Of a stretch of DNA of 64,000 bases, positions 35,193-42,449 are shown piece after piece (within the stretch, counting starts at the first letter, position 1; the number at the start of each line of letters is the position of its first letter). This DNA comes from CBDCUQ01 sp965222835 (lineage in GTDB: Bacteria > Pseudomonadota > Alphaproteobacteria > Rhizobiales > Hyphomicrobiaceae). Below the pieces are notes generated by a model. That model ran no database searches and was not told where the DNA came from. It saw only the letters and a list, made by a program, of their open reading frames with translations. Made by a program: the position numbers and the translations under genes. Where the stretch lies: positions 1,054,001 to 1,118,000 of the forward strand of contig CBDCUQ010000004.1 of NCBI GenBank assembly GCA_965222835.1, in the 5' to 3' direction.

Positions 35193-36056
35193 ATGAGCGG
35201 CGTACCCCGGCCGGACTCTGTGACCACGAAATTTCTCGCAAGCGTGACGACGGCTGCCGAAGCTCGGGTCGCGGTCGCGGGCGGTGCCGATATTATCGAT
35301 TGCAAAGACCCCTTAACGGGGGCGCTGGGCGCGTTGCCTGTTCAAACGGTTCGATGCATTCGCGACGCCGTGGGCGAGGCGTGCCCGGTGAGTGCTACGA
35401 TTGGTGATCTTGCCGGTCCTGTGGAGGCGGTCGCCGACGCGGCGCGCGCCATGGCAGCGACTGACATTGATTATGTGAAGGTCGGGTTCTTTCCCCAAGG
35501 CAATGCCCAGGCGACGATTGCTGCGCTGGGGGCGGCCTTTCCTTCTCCGGTTCGACGCGGTGCGCGCGGCAGGCTTAGTGTGACGAATGGGGTGATCGTG
35601 GCCGCGGGCCCCGCAGTGGCTCACGCATCCAGTGCGGCTGCGGCATCGCACACGGCTCCCCGTCTCATTGGACTCCTCTTTGCGGACCAAGAGCCGGATT
35701 TCGGCCTCATTGACGCGATGGCGCGCGCGGGGTTTGCAGGCGTGATGCTTGACACGGCAGAGAAGACGGCGGGGAGTTTGCCACAGGTCATCCCGCGTTT
35801 CCGTTTGTCGCTTTTCGTTCGCGAGGCGCGGCGGTGTGGGTTAATGGCTGGCCTGGCGGGGGCTTTGCGACTGCCGCATATCGGCGTGCTCACGCCGCTT
35901 GCGCCCGATGTGCTTGGCTTCCGAGGGGCGTTGTGCCGGGATGCGGATCGGACGAGCGCTCTCGATGCGCGTGCTGTCGCCGCCGTGCGTCAGGCCATCG
36001 ATGATCAAATGGGTTGCAAATTACGAGGTCTGCGCAAGGAGGCCCTGCGCGTATGA
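35193..36056 (+). CDS. mfnB: MfnB-like (5-formylfuran-3-yl)methyl phosphate synthase
   Basis: A 287-residue TIM-barrel protein of the DUF556 family. The archaeal member MfnB joins two glyceraldehyde 3-phosphates to the furan precursor of methanofuran. Visible features are GADIIDCKDPLTGALGALP with the candidate Schiff-base lysine, DIDYVKVGFF and GFAGVMLDTAEK. Methylotrophic bacteria use the same step for methylofuran. ATG 35193 is chosen because the frame upstream runs into the ATPase gene. Its stop overlaps the folB-like start by four bases. Confidence 0.88.
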   Translation: MSGVPRPDSVTTKFLASVTTAAEARVAVAGGADIIDCKDPLTGALGALPVQTVRCIRDAVGEACPVSATIGDLAGPVEAVADAARAMAATDIDYVKVGFFPQGNAQATIAALGAAFPSPVRRGARGRLSVTNGVIVAAGPAVAHASSAAAASHTAPRLIGLLFADQEPDFGLIDAMARAGFAGVMLDTAEKTAGSLPQVIPRFRLSLFVREARRCGLMAGLAGALRLPHIGVLTPLAPDVLGFRGALCRDADRTSALDARAVAAVRQAIDDQMGCKLRGLRKEALRV

Positions 36057-36451
36057 GCAAACTGGATTCAATGTCAGATGTGGGTGCGCGCTTGGGGAGC
36101 GACTGCATTTTTGTCCGCGACTACGTCATCGACTGCAATATCGGTGTCTATGCCGAGGAAAAGGGCGTCACACAAAAGGTGCGTTTGTCGGTCGATGCTT
36201 ATCTTGCGCCGGGCGTGAAGAGCGATCGTGACGAGATGGTCGAAGTGCCGTCCTACACGGAGATCATCGACGCGATTGCCGATATCACCTCCAAGGGTCA
36301 CATCAATCTCGTTGAAACCTTTGGCGAACGCATTTGCGCAGCGCTGCTTGGTGATCGACGAATTAATGGCGTGCGCGTTTTGATCGAAAAACTCGAACGC
36401 GGTCCGATCCGTGGCGTCGAGATCTATCGTACGCGTCAGAGCGGACGGTGA
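36053..36451 (+). CDS. Dihydroneopterin aldolase (FolB-like)
   Basis: A 132-residue protein of the FolB/FolX tunnelling fold: IFVRDYVIDCNIGVYAEEKGVTQKVRLSVDAYL, then SYTEIIDAIADI and LVETFGERIC with the conserved glutamate. Such enzymes cleave the side chain of dihydroneopterin to 6-hydroxymethyl-dihydropterin. Position inside the cofactor operon suggests that it serves dH4MPT rather than, or as well as, folate. ATG 36053 overlaps the upstream stop and has AAGGAGG. The next gene starts at a GTG overlapping its stop. Confidence 0.85.
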   Translation: MSKLDSMSDVGARLGSDCIFVRDYVIDCNIGVYAEEKGVTQKVRLSVDAYLAPGVKSDRDEMVEVPSYTEIIDAIADITSKGHINLVETFGERICAALLGDRRINGVRVLIEKLERGPIRGVEIYRTRQSGR

Positions 36452-37026
36452 CGGCGCTTGTTCTCAAGATTGGCGGGAGTCTCGCAAAGTCAGGCCAGCT
36501 CTCTGGTGTGCTCGAGATGGTGGCGCGGTCTACCCGGCGCATTGTCATCGTTCCGGGTGGCGGGTCTTATGCTGATCTCGTACGCCAAGAACAGGCGACA
36601 CTTGGGTATTCGGATGCCGAGGCGCATCGGCGTGCGATCCTTGCGATGCATCGGATGGCGGCCGAATGGATTGATATGCAGCCCAGATTAGCATCAGCCG
36701 AAACCGTTCAAGAGATCCGGGCCGGTTGGCAGCGGCATATGGTTCCTGTTTGGCTTCCGGCCCGTATGGTGCTCGGGGACCTGAGCTTGCCCGAGGATTG
36801 GTCGGTGACGTCTGACGCGCTTGCGGCGCGTCTTTCCGAGTGTCTCGGACGCGTTCCTGTCGTGTTGGTGAAATCTCTGCGTGTGCCGCGTTCGGCTCGA
36901 GCGGATGCCCTTGCGGCCCAGGGGATTGTCGATCCGGTGTTTGCCAAAATTGTTGCGCGGTCGGGGTCCTGCTGGCGGATTGTGGGTGCGGACGAGCGCG
37001 CCGAACTTGGGCGGTTTTTGAAATAA
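36448..37026 (+). CDS. Amino-acid-kinase-fold protein, candidate MfnE-type furan phosphate kinase
   Basis: A 192-residue protein of the amino acid kinase fold with VLKIGGSLA (phosphate-binding Lys and Gly-Gly-Ser), IVIVPGGGSYAD and VTSDALAARL. It is shorter than aspartate or glutamate kinases. In Methanocaldococcus, MfnE of this fold phosphorylates (aminomethyl)furanmethyl phosphate. Linkage to the mfnB-like gene supports the same role here, but that is inference. GTG start, overlapping the folB-like stop by four bases. About 100 bases separate it from the next gene. Confidence 0.75.
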   Translation: MTALVLKIGGSLAKSGQLSGVLEMVARSTRRIVIVPGGGSYADLVRQEQATLGYSDAEAHRRAILAMHRMAAEWIDMQPRLASAETVQEIRAGWQRHMVPVWLPARMVLGDLSLPEDWSVTSDALAARLSECLGRVPVVLVKSLRVPRSARADALAAQGIVDPVFAKIVARSGSCWRIVGADERAELGRFLK

Positions 37027-37128
37027 ACCATATTGTGTTGACGGGTTTGGATGTTGCGGATGGGGAATTCGTTCGCGTCGGCCAGGCCGCCATCGACGCG
37101 GGGGCGTGCGCGTGGTACGGGCCAGGGC

Positions 37129-37698
37129 ATGACAAAGGAAAATATCAAGACCCCGCGCTGGGGGTGGGCGTTGACCGGTTCGGGTCACTTCTTCAAAGAG
37201 AGCCTGGCGCTGATGCGCCAGCTTCCCGATCTCGATGTGTTTCTGTCGAGCGCGGCGGAAGAAGTGCTCAACATGTACAAGCAGGAGCTGTCGTTTTCTG
37301 AGGGCACGCGCCTTTACAAGGACCGTACGGCGAGTTCGGTGCCGGTCGGGAATTTCTATTACGGCGTCTATCACACGCTCGTTCTAGGACCGGCGACATC
37401 AAACACGGTGGCCAAGTGTGTGGTCGGTATTTCCGACAATCTGCCGACCAACGTTTTTGCCCAGGCGGGCAAGTGCCGTGTGCACACCATTGTCTTTGCT
37501 TGTGATACGGCTCCTGAATTGGACACCGAGGCGCCCAAGGGCATGGTCAAAGTCTATCCCCGCCGGATCGACCTTGAGAACACGGCCAAGCTCAAGACGT
37601 TCGAGGATACGACTGTTGTCGAGACGATGGACGAGCTCGAGACGGCGATTAAAGCGCGAGTGAAATGGCTCAAAGACACGACCGGCTCCTATTCCTGA
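37129..37698 (+). CDS. DmrB/AfpA-like flavoprotein, candidate dihydromethanopterin reductase
   Basis: A 189-residue flavoprotein of the PF02441 type: WALTGSGHFFKESLALMRQ, GVYHTLVLGPATSNTVAKCVVGISDNLPTNVFAQAG and KVYPRRIDLENTAKL match archaeoflavoprotein/DmrB. DmrB and its bacterial relatives reduce dihydromethanopterin to the tetrahydro form; Methylobacterium uses the unrelated DmrA instead. The ferredoxin-like C-terminal extension of archaeal DmrB is absent. ATG 37129 follows AGGG; the frame is open to 37051 without support. It overlaps the next gene by 34 bases. Confidence 0.75.
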   Translation: MTKENIKTPRWGWALTGSGHFFKESLALMRQLPDLDVFLSSAAEEVLNMYKQELSFSEGTRLYKDRTASSVPVGNFYYGVYHTLVLGPATSNTVAKCVVGISDNLPTNVFAQAGKCRVHTIVFACDTAPELDTEAPKGMVKVYPRRIDLENTAKLKTFEDTTVVETMDELETAIKARVKWLKDTTGSYS

Positions 37699-39068
37699 CC
37701 GGCCATCTGGCCGAAGCCCGGGTCAGCGCGACCGTTGCGGGTCTTGGGCTGCCGGACGGCACGTGGCAGGTCCAGAATATCGGGATCAAGGTGGCCGCGT
37801 TGATGACAGAGGCAATTGTCAAGAACCGTCTAAAGCCGCCACTGGATGCCGACCGCGTGGTGTTGCCCGGACGTTGTCGGATGGATCTTGCGGCTCTAGA
37901 GACTCACTATGGCGTTCCTTTCGAACGAGGACCCGATGAGGTCATTGACCTTCCGGAGCATTTCGGAAAGGACGCCAGGCGTGCAGATTTTTCCAGGCAC
38001 GACATGAGAATATTTGCTGAGATCGTCGAGGCGCCGACGCTGTCCATTGACGCATTGATTGCGCGGGCAGCGGCTCACAAGCAAGCCGGCGCCGATGTCA
38101 TCGACATCGGGTGTCAGCCCGACGTTCCGTTTCCGACTCTCGAGGAGGCTGTTGGTGCGTTGAAGTCGGCTGGCTATTTGGTCAGCGTCGACAGTGGCGA
38201 CGTGAAAGAGCTGCGCCGTGGTGCTCATGCGGGTGCTGACTTCGTTCTCTCTTTGGATGAGACCAACTTGGATGTTGTTGAGGGCACGGATTGCGTTCCA
38301 ATTTTGGTGCCGAAGCCGCACGGGGAATTGAATTCGCTCGTGCGTGCCATTGACAAGGCAGAAGCTAGGAACATTCCCTATCTTGCCGATCCGGTTCTCG
38401 ATCCCATTCACTTTGGTTTTATGGCCTCGCTTCAGCGCTATGCGGAGTTGCGCCGGCGACGGCCGGAAGTGGAAATCATGATGGGGACCGGCAATCTCAC
38501 CGAGCTTACTGACGCAGACAGTCAGGGGGTGACGGCGGTTCTTACCGGCATCTGCTCCGAGCTTGGTATTCGCAATGTCTTGGTCGTGCAGGTCTCACCA
38601 CATACGGTGCGCACCGTTTATGAGCACGACGCGGCGCGGCGGCTGATGTTTCGGGCGCGGGAAGATGCGAGTCTTCCCAAGGGCTATGGCGGTGGGCTTC
38701 TGTCGTTGCATGAGTTGAAGCCTTTTCCGCTGACGCCAGACGAGATTGACAAAGATGCGACGGGCATACGTGATTCAAACTTTCGTATTCATGTCGCGGA
38801 GGATGGCATTCATATCTACAACCGGGATGGGCATCACGTGGCAGCCGACCCCTTCGATCTTTTTTCAAAGCTTTCCGTGGAGGCCGACGGGGCGCATGCG
38901 TTCTATCTCGGCTATGAGCTTGCGAAGGCGGAAACGGCGCGTGCGCTGGGTAAGAGGTATGCGCAAGACAATTCGCTGGATTGGGGCGTTGCGGCCGACA
39001 AGAAGAGCGAGGATCTCATACGGCATGCGCCGGAAGGTGCGACACTGAAAGCGAAGAAGGACAAATAG
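37665..39068 (+). CDS. Dihydropteroate synthase-related protein (DUF6513)
   Basis: A 467-residue protein. An N-terminal domain (about 1-140) contains LLFLTGHLAEARV and the NIGIKVAALMT segment. A TIM-barrel part resembling dihydropteroate synthase follows (AGADVIDIGCQP, LVSVDSGDVKELRRGAHAGADFVLSLDETN, MMGTGNLTELTDADSQGV), then a C-terminal domain of about 120 residues. This family is conserved in H4MPT-using bacteria and archaea; the reaction is not established. It may act in pterin-aryl coupling or a later step. ATG 37665 lies inside the flavoprotein gene. Confidence 0.82.
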   Translation: MAQRHDRLLFLTGHLAEARVSATVAGLGLPDGTWQVQNIGIKVAALMTEAIVKNRLKPPLDADRVVLPGRCRMDLAALETHYGVPFERGPDEVIDLPEHFGKDARRADFSRHDMRIFAEIVEAPTLSIDALIARAAAHKQAGADVIDIGCQPDVPFPTLEEAVGALKSAGYLVSVDSGDVKELRRGAHAGADFVLSLDETNLDVVEGTDCVPILVPKPHGELNSLVRAIDKAEARNIPYLADPVLDPIHFGFMASLQRYAELRRRRPEVEIMMGTGNLTELTDADSQGVTAVLTGICSELGIRNVLVVQVSPHTVRTVYEHDAARRLMFRAREDASLPKGYGGGLLSLHELKPFPLTPDEIDKDATGIRDSNFRIHVAEDGIHIYNRDGHHVAADPFDLFSKLSVEADGAHAFYLGYELAKAETARALGKRYAQDNSLDWGVAADKKSEDLIRHAPEGATLKAKKDK

Positions 39069-39073
39069 GGCTC

Positions 39074-39658
39074 ATGCCACGCATTGTCGAAACAATCGTG
39101 ACCACGCTGAATGGGCAAGGCGACGTGCACATCGCGCCGCTTGGTCTCATCGAAGACGGTGATGGCTGGGTTATCGCGCCATTCAAGCCGTCGCGCACGC
39201 TTGCCAACCTGGAAGCCAATCCGTTTGCGGTTGCGAGTCACACCGATGATGTGCGCGTGTTTGCCGGCTGCATTACGGGTCGGAAATCCTGGCCGACCAA
39301 GCCGGCAGAGAAAGTCAAAGGTGCCTATCTCAAAAGTGCGCTGTCGCACTGGGAATTGGCTGTCGATCAGGTGGCTGACGATGCGCAACGGCCGCGCTTT
39401 CATTGCCGGATCGTGCACGAGGCTACTCACGCGCCCTGGCCCGGTTTCAATCGGGCGCAAGCCGCGGTGCTGGAACTTGCCGTTCTGTCCACGCGCTTGC
39501 ACATGCTGCCTGCAAGCAAGGTCGAATCGGAGTTGAAGTATCTGGAGATCGCCGTGTCGAAGACCGCGGGTGCAAGAGAGGAGGAGGCGTGGGGCTGGTT
39601 GATGGAACGGATCGAAGCCTGGCGGCGCGGTGACCCCGAAGCGACGCGGAAGAAATAG
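39074..39658 (+). CDS. DUF447-family protein
   Basis: A 194-residue protein of the archaeal-type DUF447 group, with a flavin-reductase-like split barrel: IVETIVTTLNGQGDVHIAPLG, PFKPSRTLANLEANPFAVASHTDD. Homologues are confined largely to organisms with methanopterin-linked C1 metabolism. Function is unknown; a flavin-binding role is suggested by the fold. ATG 39074 is 5 bases after the DUF6513 stop, so it ends the plus-strand operon. It is convergent with the mfnF-like gene, 9 bases away. Confidence 0.8.
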   Translation: MPRIVETIVTTLNGQGDVHIAPLGLIEDGDGWVIAPFKPSRTLANLEANPFAVASHTDDVRVFAGCITGRKSWPTKPAEKVKGAYLKSALSHWELAVDQVADDAQRPRFHCRIVHEATHAPWPGFNRAQAAVLELAVLSTRLHMLPASKVESELKYLEIAVSKTAGAREEEAWGWLMERIEAWRRGDPEATRKK

Positions 39659-39667
39659 ATCCGATTC

Positions 39668-40729
39668 TTATATGCCCCAGCCTTTTGCGTTGGCCAGAAG
39701 GGCGACTGCGACGGCAGGCGCGGAATGGGTGGCGGCGTCGATGACGTCCGGGTCAGCTGTGGCAAATTCTCCGAACGTGATGGATCCACGGGCTAATCTC
39801 AGTGCCAATATTGCCGCGCAATCGGCACCAATCCCGGCGGTGATAACAGGTGCACCGGCCGGAAGCCTAGCTGCCGAGAGAACCAGCAGCGCACCATCGT
39901 GGAGCGTGCGCATTTGTGCTTCTCTTACGTAAGCTGCGGCCGCGGCCCATTCGTTGTGGGTTGCATCCTCAGCGTCGCGGCCCAGCATGCGCGCAAATCG
40001 CGTGAGACTTTCGGCGATGGTTTTGCCTTTGCCATCTGCCGTTGCGTGCAGGTCGATGCCGTCCGGCAGCTCTCTTAGAATGCGGCGTACATCTGCCATG
40101 GTGGCCAGATGCTCGCGTGCCAAACTCACCCACCGGCCCCTGAAGGGTGCGCGGTCCGCGACACCCATGACGGCCGTGCGCGTGAACCCCGTGTAGACAA
40201 GCTCACCGGTTTCCTGCCGTTCGGCATCCGTTAGGCCGCTAGGCACAGGCTTGCCATCACGGATGGGAATGATGTCGGCCGTCGTCGAGCCGAAATCGAT
40301 TAGGAGGGCATCCGGCTCGGTTTGCGCGACGTGGAGAGCAGAAGCGAGGAAGTTTGTGGAGCCCGTGCTGGCTGGATGGGCAAGGGCCTCGCGATGGGTC
40401 CCGAATCCTTTCACTCCCATCCAGTAGTGGGTCGCCGGTCCGAATGCTGTGCTTAGCCTCTCGACCAGCGTTTCTACGCCGGTGGTCCGGTCCGGAAAGA
40501 GGTCCGAAAGTTCACCCGTCATGGTGATGGCGTGGTGGCTGGCGCGATCGGTGAGCGTGCGTGCCGCGGCTAGCGCTTGGTCGAGCTTGTCGAGCCCTTG
40601 CCACAACGGACAGATAAATTGTTCGACCGCAATCGTTCGCCCCTTCTCGGCCAGGGCCACCTTGAGGTGTGCGCCTCCCACGTCCAGGCCTGCGGTGATG
40701 CTCACGTCGCCCTCCGGCTTGCAGTTCAT
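39668..40729 (-). CDS. MfnF-like H4MPT-linked C1 transfer pathway protein
   Basis: A 353-residue protein of the hydantoinase/oxoprolinase-like ASKHA fold: GLDVGGAHLKVAL (phosphate-binding), DALLIDFGSTTADIIPI, and PVITAGIGAD near the end. Archaeal MfnF, in this family, joins glutamyl-tyramine to the furan phosphate to make the methanofuran core. The same role in methylofuran synthesis is likely here. It is the only minus-strand gene between two plus-strand genes of the cluster. ATG 40729 or an internal GTG near 40705 could be the start. Confidence 0.82.
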   Translation of the reverse strand: MNCKPEGDVSITAGLDVGGAHLKVALAEKGRTIAVEQFICPLWQGLDKLDQALAAARTLTDRASHHAITMTGELSDLFPDRTTGVETLVERLSTAFGPATHYWMGVKGFGTHREALAHPASTGSTNFLASALHVAQTEPDALLIDFGSTTADIIPIRDGKPVPSGLTDAERQETGELVYTGFTRTAVMGVADRAPFRGRWVSLAREHLATMADVRRILRELPDGIDLHATADGKGKTIAESLTRFARMLGRDAEDATHNEWAAAAAYVREAQMRTLHDGALLVLSAARLPAGAPVITAGIGADCAAILALRLARGSITFGEFATADPDVIDAATHSAPAVAVALLANAKGWGI

Positions 40730-40772
40730 CTCTTATCGTTTGGTCACAGAGCAATGTGGTACACCACTTGGC

Positions 40773-41501
40773 ATGTCGACACACGCTTTCGAGATCATTC
40801 CTGTCATTGACGTGAGGAAGGGGGTGGCTGTGCGCGCAGTGGCGGGTGTGCGTGCCAACTATCGGCCTTTGGAATCATCCTTAACGGCGACGGCGGATCC
40901 TCTCGAGGTGGCCGCGGCCTATCGCGCGTTCTTTCCGTTTCGCACGCTTTATGTTGCCGACCTCGATGGGATCGAGGGCCGAGGCGGGGACGTTCGCCTG
41001 GCCTCCAATCTCGCGGCGGCATGGCACGGTGAAGAGGTCTGGATCGATGACGGATCCAGACCTGCGGCAGAATCGGAGTGTTCTTGCGAGGATCATCTTC
41101 AATCTGCCGGTTCCTCTGTGACAAAGGTTGTCGGATCTGAAGTGCTTGATGCGTCGGATCTTGAGGCGCTGGTGCGTGTTCCGATTCTCTCTCTCGATTT
41201 TCGGGACGATGTATTCTTGGGCCCTCGGGCATTGCTTGAGCAGCCTGGCCTGTGGCCGGGGCGCGTGATTGTCATGACGTTATCGCGCGTGGGCGCCGAC
41301 GCGGGGCCGGACCTTCGACGTCTCGAAGAGATTATCGACGCTGGCGGCAACGGACGGCGTGTCTACGCCGCCGGAGGTGTTCGCAACATTGCCGATGTGA
41401 AGACATTGCAGGCGTGTGGTGCGGCTGGCGTCCTCGTTGCAAGTGTACTTCATAGTGGGCAAATAAAAGCCGGCGACCTCCTAGAGGTCGCCGGGTTTTA
41501 G
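40773..41501 (+). CDS. HisA/HisF-related protein of the C1 cofactor cluster
   Basis: A 242-residue (beta/alpha)8 protein related to HisA: FEIIPVIDVRKGVAVRAV at the start, LYVADLDGI, ILSLDFRDD and RRVYAAGGVRNIADV with the phosphate-binding Gly-Gly. Members occur in methanogens and methylotrophs next to H4MPT or methanofuran genes; the substrate is unknown. Histidine genes are absent nearby, arguing against a housekeeping HisA. ATG 40773 is 43 bases from the divergent mfnF-like gene. Its last codons lie in a terminator hairpin. Confidence 0.8.
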   Translation: MSTHAFEIIPVIDVRKGVAVRAVAGVRANYRPLESSLTATADPLEVAAAYRAFFPFRTLYVADLDGIEGRGGDVRLASNLAAAWHGEEVWIDDGSRPAAESECSCEDHLQSAGSSVTKVVGSEVLDASDLEALVRVPILSLDFRDDVFLGPRALLEQPGLWPGRVIVMTLSRVGADAGPDLRRLEEIIDAGGNGRRVYAAGGVRNIADVKTLQACGAAGVLVASVLHSGQIKAGDLLEVAGF

Positions 41502-41505
41502 TTTT
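41471..41505 (+). terminator. Terminator overlapping the end of the HisA-related gene
   Basis: Arms CGGCGACCTC (41471-41480) and GAGGTCGCCG (41484-41493) pair perfectly around a 3-base loop and are followed by GGTTTTAGTTTTC. The stem lies inside the last ten codons of the gene. It could also stop transcription coming from fae on the other strand. Confidence 0.85.
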
Positions 41506-41645
41506 CAGTCCACTTGGGCCGAGTGGTTCTGAGGAGCCACCCGCCTTTGTCAGCCGTTCCAACGGCCGGAGAGTAGTCTTCCCAATCGCTGCAGCAGACC
41601 CCCCTTCATGGGAGGGGCATTATCCTGCTGTGGACGGTGTCCGCT

Positions 41646-42158
41646 TCAAGTCTTAGCACCGAACGGATGCGAAGCCGAGTTGCGCTGTGCGGTCACTTCG
41701 GCAGCCGTGGGCTTGCCGGCGACGGCGCGTGCAAGGGCTTCCTTGGTGGCGCGATAGTTGAAGTCCTGGATCTTGGCGTCGTCGGCGGCTTCCCAGTGAA
41801 TGAACACGCCAACGCAGACGTAAATATCGTCAGCCTCGTTGGCGGGGATCACGCCTTCAGCGACTGCATCCTGCACAGCCTTTGCAACACCGTACTGTGC
41901 GGGGCCGAACATCTGAACAGCCTGGCGGGCGTCCTTGATGGTGACCTTGTTGAACATCACGGTGTTCGGCTTACAGGGCAGGTTCGGTGCGATAACAGCG
42001 AGGAGTGACGTGAAGCCGTCCTTGTTGTTGGTGAGCGAGTTGCAGAATGCCGTCTCGACGGCGCTGCCGCGTGGACCGACGAGAAGGTCGATGTGGGCGA
42101 CTTCGTTGCCGTCTCCGACGAGGCTTTCGCCGACCATAACGCGATTGATCTTGGCCAT
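41646..42158 (-). CDS. fae: Formaldehyde-activating enzyme Fae
   Basis: A 170-residue Fae, which condenses formaldehyde with dH4MPT to methylene-dH4MPT, the entry step of C1 oxidation in the cytoplasm. The sequence starts MAKINRVMVGESLVGDGNEVAHIDLLVG, with the conserved active-site His22 in NEVAHID, and carries AVETAFCNSL and IFVHWEA-like VFIHWEAAD. The start is ATG 42158, preceded by GGGAG; the longer open frame to 42284 is not supported. It stands apart from the upstream minus-strand block, with 291 bases before it, so it probably has its own promoter, as fits a very abundant protein. Confidence 0.96.
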   Translation of the reverse strand: MAKINRVMVGESLVGDGNEVAHIDLLVGPRGSAVETAFCNSLTNNKDGFTSLLAVIAPNLPCKPNTVMFNKVTIKDARQAVQMFGPAQYGVAKAVQDAVAEGVIPANEADDIYVCVGVFIHWEAADDAKIQDFNYRATKEALARAVAGKPTAAEVTAQRNSASHPFGAKT

Positions 42159-42449
42159 TACGGGTATACTCCCTTTTGGAATTTCTATTGCCGGTTTCCC
42201 CCGAGAGTAGCCCCGAGTTTTTGGCCGGCTGATTTCGTTCATCGCTATCCAAACCGAAGGGTGCGGGGAGCAGGCTCTCCGCACCGGCCGGGACCTCGAT
42301 AACGACGTGCTCGAAGCACCGCCTTAAATAGCGCTAGTCGTGTCCATTCGACAAGGGGATTTGCAGGATGATTAAGGGGGCCGGGGGCGGGCATATTAGC
42401 GCGTTCTGAATCGCGGCGTGATCCGGCATTATCGTTGTGGGACAGCTGT
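42159..42449. promoter_or_regulatory. Intergenic region upstream of fae
   Basis: A 291-base gap between the CitG-like gene stop and fae, both on the minus strand. It contains a strong hairpin (42261-42286, listed separately) and must carry the fae promoter downstream of it. No gene is visible. Confidence 0.55.
42261..42286 (-). terminator. Hairpin, probable terminator of the mptG-to-citG block
   Basis: GGTGCGGGGAG (42261-42271) pairs with CTCTCCGCACC (42276-42286), eleven pairs with one G-T wobble, around a CAGG loop. Read on the minus strand CTTCGGTTTGG follows, with only a short T-run. It lies between the block's last gene and fae. Confidence 0.55.

Noticed and set aside
37129..37698. Second Fae-like protein
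   Set aside because: The sequence lacks Fae motifs and matches flavoproteins of the DmrB/AfpA type; only one fae (41646-42158) is present.
42159..42284. Longer N-terminus of Fae
   Set aside because: Fae starts at MAKINRV with GGGAG upstream of 42158; the extension is unlike any Fae.
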